Part shown: in pieces, positions 7,090 through 11,384 of the stretch | How positions within the stretch are numbered: the stretch's first letter is position 1 | Layout of the letters: the number at the start of each line of letters is the position of its first letter | Assembly (NCBI GenBank): GCA_965659115.1 | Contig: CBFHUP010000065.1 | Location: forward strand, 1-11,384 | Length of the DNA stretch: 11,384 nucleotides | Source of the DNA: UBA8752 sp965659115 | GTDB taxonomy: Bacteria > Bacteroidota > Bacteroidia > Flavobacteriales_D > Sanyastnellaceae | Direction: 5' to 3' | Position numbers and translations under genes: made by a program | Notes under the pieces: model-generated | Databases searched by the model: none | What the model was told of the DNA's origin: nothing | Seen by the model: the letters and a program-made list of their open reading frames with translations, nothing else

Positions 7090-7743
7090 ATGCTGAAGGC
7101 GACCGGAATTCACAAAAGCCACGATGACCTCCAAGTCTTGCGTGGTGTGGACGTCTCTTTGAGCGCTGGAGAAGTGGTTTCCATCGTGGGTCCATCCGGT
7201 GCAGGAAAGACCACTTTGCTCAATGTTCTCTCTACTTTGGACCGCCCCGACAGCGGTTCTGTGGTGGTGGACGGCATCGAATTGGCCACGCTCAAAGACA
7301 AGTCGCTGGCCCGTTTCAGGAATGCCCACATTGGGTTTGTTTTCCAATTCCACCAGCTCCTGCCCGAGTTCAATGCGCTAGAAAACGCCATGCTTCCCGC
7401 TTTGGTTGGGGGGCGTTCCGAGGCAGAAGCAGAGGCCGCCGCCATGGCCCGGCTCCAAGAATTGGGCTTGGAAGCCCGCGCCAAGCACCTGCCCAGCCAA
7501 CTCAGTGGCGGCGAACAACAACGGGTGGCCGTGGCGCGCGCTTTGGTGAATGACCCCCCCCTGCTTTTTGCAGACGAGCCCTCCGGCAACCTCGACACGG
7601 CCAACGCCGACGCCCTGCACGATTTGTTTTTCGATTTGCGGGAACGCCATGGCCTCACCATCGCCCTGGTCACCCACAACGAGGGGCTCGCCGAGCGCGC
7701 AGACCGCCAAATCCGCCTGCGCGACGGTCTGGTTCAACCCTGA
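7090..7743 (+). CDS. lolD: ABC transporter ATP-binding protein, LolD/MacB type
   Basis: A 217-residue ABC ATPase with every functional motif: Walker A GPSGAGKTT (34-42), Q-loop Q86 in VFQFHQLLPEF, signature LSGGEQQR (138-145), Walker B LLFADEPSGNLD with catalytic E163, and switch H196 in VTHNE. The SGNLD form and the small size place it in the LolD/MacB/FtsE group. LolD with LolC/E releases lipoproteins from the inner membrane for delivery to the outer membrane. The symbol is the best family match rather than proven, since no permease gene is adjacent to tell it from a MacB-type ATPase. It is divergent from sucC, with 68 bp between the start codons. TAGCTTTC at 7078-7085 resembles a -7 box but would imply an almost leaderless mRNA. 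Confidence 0.9.
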   Translation: MLKATGIHKSHDDLQVLRGVDVSLSAGEVVSIVGPSGAGKTTLLNVLSTLDRPDSGSVVVDGIELATLKDKSLARFRNAHIGFVFQFHQLLPEFNALENAMLPALVGGRSEAEAEAAAMARLQELGLEARAKHLPSQLSGGEQQRVAVARALVNDPPLLFADEPSGNLDTANADALHDLFFDLRERHGLTIALVTHNEGLAERADRQIRLRDGLVQP

Positions 7744-7753
7744 TCCCCCTTCT

Positions 7754-7774
7754 GGCCAGAGTGAACCTCTGGCC
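7754..7774 (+). terminator. stem-loop after the LolD-type gene
   Basis: GGCCAGAG and CTCTGGCC form a perfect 8-bp stem with the loop TGAAC, starting 11 nt after the stop codon. No T-run follows it, so it may be a mRNA-stabilising hairpin or a weak terminator rather than a classic intrinsic one. It separates the transporter gene from the MarR promoter region. Confidence 0.5.
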
Positions 7775-7845
7775 CACCCCTGATTGATTCAAGATCAATG
7801 CGCTCTTGTGACCGGGCCAGGCCTCTTGATTGATTGCCATAATAT

Positions 7846-7876
7846 GTTATGCATGCAGAATGTATGCGTGCATAAC
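7846..7876. promoter_or_regulatory. probable MarR operator (inverted repeat)
   Basis: GTTATGCATGC and GCGTGCATAAC are 11-bp arms with a single mismatch around a 9-base spacer, centred on 7861. The arms' centres are 20 bp apart, about two helical turns, which suits a dimeric winged-helix regulator. It ends 13 bp before the favoured MarR start codon, so it most likely mediates autoregulation of the marR-fadN-thiolase operon. I find no clear TTG-N19-TAnnTTTG promoter around it, so the exact promoter is unresolved. Confidence 0.65.
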
Positions 7877-7889
7877 GTATATTGTAGGC

Positions 7890-8372
7890 GTGAGACCTGA
7901 AGACACCATCGATTTCCACGTGCGGTTTGCCTGGGCAGGCATTGCCCGACAGTATGGCCAGTTGGCCGCCGCGCGCGGGACCACCATGGCGATGGGGCAG
8001 ACTTTACTCAACATCGACCGCGAGGGCACGCCTTCGACCCAGCTTGGCCCACGCATGGGCATGGAGAAGACCTCATTGAGCCGCCTGCTCAACAACCTCG
8101 AGTCCCACGGCATGATCGAGCGCAAGGCCGATGAAGCCGACCGCCGCATCGTCCGCATTCACCTGACCACCGCTGGTAAAAAGGAGCGCGACCGCGCCCG
8201 AGCAGCGGTCCGCAAATTCAACGCCTGGATTGCCGATCAACTCGGCAGCGAACGCACGGAGCGCCTGATGGGCGACCTCCAAAAACTCAACGACCTCATC
8301 GTCCAGTATCCCACCCGAGATGCCATCTCGGATGTGAACCACGACGCGAACCCCGATTCCAACGCCGCCTAA
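7890..8372 (+). CDS. MarR-family transcriptional regulator, probable beta-oxidation repressor
   Basis: A 160-residue protein if it starts at the GTG 7890-7892 (MRPEDTIDFHVRF). It has N-terminal dimerisation helices (about 8-45), a winged-helix domain with STQLGPRMGMEKTSLSRL (49-66) and recognition helix 59-72, the wing with D81, D84, R85 and R86 (KADEADRRIVRI), and a C-terminal helix. MarR proteins repress until a ligand binds. In a fatty-acid degradation operon the ligand may be an acyl-CoA, as for FadR-like and PaaR-like systems, but that is inference. An ATG at 7860 would add 10 residues but falls inside the operator, and the added sequence looks non-coding. The stop is 2 nt from the next start (TAATTATG), indicating tight coupling with fadN. 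Confidence 0.9.
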   Translation: MRPEDTIDFHVRFAWAGIARQYGQLAAARGTTMAMGQTLLNIDREGTPSTQLGPRMGMEKTSLSRLLNNLESHGMIERKADEADRRIVRIHLTTAGKKERDRARAAVRKFNAWIADQLGSERTERLMGDLQKLNDLIVQYPTRDAISDVNHDANPDSNAA

Positions 8373-8374
8373 TT

Positions 8375-10756
8375 ATGGCTTCACCTACCCTCCCCCACTC
8401 CTTGAACCGCGTGGCCGTCCTCGGCTCCGGCGTGATGGGCAGCGCCATTGCCTGCCACCTCGCCCAGACCGGACACGACGTGCTTCTGCTCGACCTTCCC
8501 GCCAAGGAAGGCCCGCGCAACGCTGTTGCCGATGGCCACCTCAAGGCCTGCATCAAATCCAAGCCCAGCCCACTGTACCGCAAGGCCTTTGCCAAGCGGA
8601 TCAACACGGGCAACTTCGAAGACGACATGCCTCAAATCGCCGGTTGCGATTGGATCATCGAGGTCATTGTGGAGCGGCTCGACATCAAGCAAATCGTGTT
8701 TGCCCAAGTGGAGGAGCACCGGAAGCCCGGAACGCCTATCACCTCGAATACGAGTGGCATTCCCATCGGCGACCTCGCCGAGGGACGGAGCGAAGACTTT
8801 CAAGCGTGCTTCTGCGGCACCCACTTTTTTAACCCGCCGCGCTATTTGGCGCTGCTGGAAATCATCCCGCACGGGGGCAGCGATCCTGCGTTGATCGACT
8901 TCTTTATGGCCTACGGCCGCAACCGTTTGGGCAAGACCACCGTGCTCTGCAAGGACACCCCGGCTTTCATCGCCAATCGGGTGGGCGTGTTTGCCATCCA
9001 AGCGTTGTTCCACACCGTAAAGGACATGGGCCTGAGCATTGAGGCGGTGGATAAGCTGACCGGACCGGCCATGGGCCGCCCGAAGAGCGCCACCTTCCGC
9101 ACCTGTGATGTGGTGGGACTCGACACGCTGGTCCACGTGGCCAATGGCGTCAAAGACAACTGCCCCGACGACGAGCGCAAAGGGGTCTTTGAGACCCCCG
9201 CCTTTGTGCAGCACCTGGTGGACAATGGCCACCTGGGGAGCAAATCCGGCCAGGGCTTTTACAAGAAAACCAAGGTCGACGGCAAAAAGGCCATCTTGGG
9301 ATTGGACCTGGAGACGCTGGAGTACCGCCCCAAGCCCAAGGTGAAGTACGCCACGCTCGACGCCGCCAAAAAGGTGGACGACCTGGCCGAGCGGACGCGC
9401 ATTTTGTACGACGGGCAAGACGAAGCCGGCACCTTCTACCGCCGCGTCTTCAGCGATGTGTTCGCCTATGTAACGCACCGCATCCCCGAGATCGCCGACG
9501 AGCCCTACCGCATTGACGACGCCCTGCGCGCCGGATTTGGCTGGGAGATGGGCGCCTTTGAGACCATGGATGCCGTGGGCGTATCCAAGGCCGTTGAACA
9601 GTGCAAAGCGCATGGTCAGGAGGTCGCGCAGTGGGTGCACGACTTTTTGGCTGCCGGACACGAGACCTTCTACACGGTGACCGACGGCGTGCGCTCCTGT
9701 TACAACCCCGGCACGAAGGCCTTTGAGGTGGTGCCAGGGCAGGAAGGCCGCATCAAGCTCGCCTACTTAGGCGAAGACAAGGTGGTCTGGAAGAATGCTG
9801 GCGTGACCCTTCACGACCTGGGCGACGGCATCTTGAACGTGGGCTTCCACACCAAGATGAACACCATCGGCGCGGAGATCCTGCAGGGATTGAACCATGC
9901 GTTTGACATGGCAGAAGACGCCTCCACGCCGTGGCGCGGGGTGGTCATCTCCAACGAAGGCGGCAACTTCTCCGCGGGTGCCAACGTGGGCATGGTGTTC
10001 ATGCTGGCCGTAGAACAAGAGTATGACGAGTTGGACTACGCCGTGCGGATGTTCCAAAACACGGTCATGCGGGCGAGGTACTCGAGCATCCCCGTGGTGG
10101 TGGCGACGCACCAAATGACACTCGGCGGCGCCTGCGAATTGTCCATGCACGCCGACAAGGTGATCGCCCATGCAGAGACCTATATGGGTCTGGTAGAGTT
10201 TGGCGTCGGCCTAATTCCAGGCGGTGCCGGAACCAAGGAGTTCGCCGTGCGGGCATCGGATGAATTCACCGAAGGCGGCATTCGCCTCGAAGTGCTGCGC
10301 GAACGGTTCCTGACCGTAGGCCAAGCCAAAGTGGCCACCAGCGCACACGAGGCTTTTGACCTGGGCTACCTGCGACCCGGCATCGACGAGGTGGAGCTCG
10401 ACCGCTCCCGCCTGACCGCTCGGGCCAAAGTCGCAGCATTGGCGATGGCCGACAGCGGATACGTCCCACCGCGCGAACGCACAGACATCAAGGTGCTCGG
10501 CCAAGAAGGCTTGGGCATCGTGCACATCGGAGCCCACAGCATGAAGTCGGCCGGATTCATCTCCGAACACGACGAGCTCATCTCCGTAAAACTCGGCACG
10601 GCCTTGTGCGGCGGAGACCTGAGCGCACCGACCGAAGTCAGCGAACGCTATTTGCTCGACCTCGAGCGCCGAGCCTTTATGGAACTCTGCCAACAGCGCA
10701 AATCGCTGGAACGCATGCAGAGCCTCATTCAAACCGGAAAGATCCTCCGCAACTGA
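8375..10756 (+). CDS. fadN: 3-hydroxyacyl-CoA dehydrogenase / enoyl-CoA hydratase fusion (FadN-type)
   Basis: A complete 793-residue bifunctional beta-oxidation enzyme that hydrates trans-2-enoyl-CoA and oxidises the 3-hydroxyacyl-CoA with NAD+. The N-terminal dehydrogenase has the NAD-binding GSGVMGSAIA (17-26), the SNTS segment (124-127), catalytic H150 in THFFNPP with partner E162, and a C-terminal helical part ending near GSKSGQGFYKK (about residue 300). The C-terminal hydratase has the oxyanion-hole segment NFSAGAN (531-537) and both catalytic glutamates, E588 (GGACEL) and E608 (VEFGVGLIPGG), 20 residues apart as in crotonase. The order dehydrogenase-then-hydratase is that of Bacillus FadN, not E. 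coli FadB/FadJ, and the length is close to FadN. It sits between the MarR gene (2-nt gap) and a thiolase (18-nt gap), matching the fadN-fadA gene order. Confidence 0.95.
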   Translation: MASPTLPHSLNRVAVLGSGVMGSAIACHLAQTGHDVLLLDLPAKEGPRNAVADGHLKACIKSKPSPLYRKAFAKRINTGNFEDDMPQIAGCDWIIEVIVERLDIKQIVFAQVEEHRKPGTPITSNTSGIPIGDLAEGRSEDFQACFCGTHFFNPPRYLALLEIIPHGGSDPALIDFFMAYGRNRLGKTTVLCKDTPAFIANRVGVFAIQALFHTVKDMGLSIEAVDKLTGPAMGRPKSATFRTCDVVGLDTLVHVANGVKDNCPDDERKGVFETPAFVQHLVDNGHLGSKSGQGFYKKTKVDGKKAILGLDLETLEYRPKPKVKYATLDAAKKVDDLAERTRILYDGQDEAGTFYRRVFSDVFAYVTHRIPEIADEPYRIDDALRAGFGWEMGAFETMDAVGVSKAVEQCKAHGQEVAQWVHDFLAAGHETFYTVTDGVRSCYNPGTKAFEVVPGQEGRIKLAYLGEDKVVWKNAGVTLHDLGDGILNVGFHTKMNTIGAEILQGLNHAFDMAEDASTPWRGVVISNEGGNFSAGANVGMVFMLAVEQEYDELDYAVRMFQNTVMRARYSSIPVVVATHQMTLGGACELSMHADKVIAHAETYMGLVEFGVGLIPGGAGTKEFAVRASDEFTEGGIRLEVLRERFLTVGQAKVATSAHEAFDLGYLRPGIDEVELDRSRLTARAKVAALAMADSGYVPPRERTDIKVLGQEGLGIVHIGAHSMKSAGFISEHDELISVKLGTALCGGDLSAPTEVSERYLLDLERRAFMELCQQRKSLERMQSLIQTGKILRN

Positions 10757-10774
10757 TCCCCAACCCCTTTGATT

Positions 10775-11384
10775 ATGCAAGACGCTTACATCATCGCCGG
10801 ATCCCGCAGTGCGGTCGGCAAAGCCACCAAGGGAACCCTGCGCGACGTCCGTCCCGACGACCTCGCCGCACAAGTGGTGCGCCACCTGGTGGCCTCCCTT
10901 CCCGAATTTGACCCCAACCTCATCCACGACGTGATCGTGGGCAACGCCTCCCCTGAAGCCGAACAAGGCCTGAACGTGGGCCGCCTGATCTCGCTGATGG
11001 GACTGGACACCGAAAAGGTGCCGGGCATGACCGTGAACCGATACTGCTCGAGCGGACTGGAGACCATCGCGATTGCGACGGCCAAAATCCGCACCGGCAT
11101 GCAAGAGCTCGTGATTGCCGGAGGCACAGAGAGCATGTCGTGCATGCCGATGGGCGGCTGGCGCATTGTGCCCAACGCGAAGGTGGCGCAGACCAACCCC
11201 GATTGGTATTGGGGCATGGGGCTGACCGCCGAAGCTGTGGCCAAGGAGTTTAAGGTGAGCCGCGAGGACCAGGACGCCTTTGCCGTGCGCTCCCACGAGC
11301 GTGCCGCCGCAGCCATCGACAACGGACGCCTGCAGGCCGGCATTGCGCCCATCGAGTTTACGAGGGTGGACCTGGACAGCGACG
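10775..11384 (+). CDS. fadA: acetyl-CoA C-acyltransferase (thiolase), 3' end beyond the window
   Basis: About 203 codons are visible, from ATG 10775 to the window edge with no stop, roughly the first half of a family near 390 residues long. Thiolase cleaves 3-ketoacyl-CoA with CoA, the last step of beta-oxidation, working on the product of the preceding fused enzyme. The N-terminus MQDAYIIAGSRSAVGKA is typical. The nucleophilic cysteine is C91 in VNRYCSSGLETIA, and GGTESMSCMP follows at 116-125. The family's later GHP and CGGxG active-site motifs fall outside the window. The 18-nt spacing behind fadN indicates the same operon. In Bacillus-like clusters an acyl-CoA dehydrogenase gene comes next, which I would expect to the right. 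An acetoacetyl-CoA thiolase cannot be excluded. Confidence 0.95.
   Translation, partial: MQDAYIIAGSRSAVGKATKGTLRDVRPDDLAAQVVRHLVASLPEFDPNLIHDVIVGNASPEAEQGLNVGRLISLMGLDTEKVPGMTVNRYCSSGLETIAIATAKIRTGMQELVIAGGTESMSCMPMGGWRIVPNAKVAQTNPDWYWGMGLTAEAVAKEFKVSREDQDAFAVRSHERAAAAIDNGRLQAGIAPIEFTRVDLDSD

Noticed and set aside
7830..7889. Upstream TTG start of the MarR gene
   Set aside because: It would translate the operator repeat into a C/Y/I-rich peptide unlike MarR N-termini.
8381..9661. Long 426-codon open frame on the minus strand opposite fadN
   Set aside because: It lies entirely antisense to a gene with intact catalytic motifs. The frame is open because of GC-rich codon bias, and the translation shows no known motif.
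10211..11296. 361-codon minus-strand open frame opposite the fadN end and thiolase
   Set aside because: The plus strand encodes clear enoyl-CoA hydratase and thiolase motifs here. The antisense product is H/G/A-rich without a domain.
1..11384. CRISPR array, tRNA, insertion sequence, toxin-antitoxin or phage genes
   Set aside because: No regularly spaced repeats, tRNA cloverleaf, transposase or phage motif was seen on either strand.

Overview
The window looks like chromosomal DNA of a Bacteroidota bacterium, probably a fairly GC-rich relative of the Flavobacteriales. Three things point there. Two promoters at the left edge have the Bacteroidota housekeeping layout (TTG, 19 nt, TAnnTTTG). The leader they drive resembles Bacteroidota 16S rRNA leaders (GTTCTTTGA motif). 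The gene families (SUI1-type factor, THUMP methyltransferase, secreted MopE/dockerin-like protein, FadN-type beta-oxidation enzyme) are also common in that phylum. This assignment comes from motif reading, not from a database search.

Layout: (1) 1-289 holds no gene. It carries tandem promoters and the 5' leader of an rRNA operon reading leftward off the window. (2) 290-4346, minus strand, is a compact four-gene unit in transcription order: SUI1-family translation factor, THUMP-domain rRNA methyltransferase (RlmL-like), YtcJ-like amidohydrolase with a lipoprotein-like signal, and a SCO1/SenC copper chaperone. Two junctions are 4-nt ATGA overlaps and the third gap is 27 nt. The unit points into the rRNA operon. 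(3) 4420-5768, plus strand, is a cysteine-rich secreted protein with a MopE-like motif and a C-terminal dockerin-like EF-hand pair, followed 17 nt later by an O-methyltransferase. (4) 5810-7021, minus strand, is sucC, the TCA-cycle succinyl-CoA ligase beta subunit, convergent with the methyltransferase. (5) 7090-7743, plus strand, is a LolD-type ABC ATPase divergent from sucC. (6) 7744-11384, plus strand, is a fatty-acid beta-oxidation operon: a MarR-family regulator preceded by a strong inverted repeat, a fused 3-hydroxyacyl-CoA dehydrogenase/enoyl-CoA hydratase in FadN domain order, and a thiolase cut by the window end.

Most of the window is ordinary housekeeping DNA and I found no clear new defence, mobile or CRISPR-like system. 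The best-supported less routine items are the two exactly spaced rRNA promoters, the translation/rRNA-modification operon directly upstream of the rRNA operon, the unusual secreted protein, and the near-perfect operator-like repeat in front of the MarR gene.
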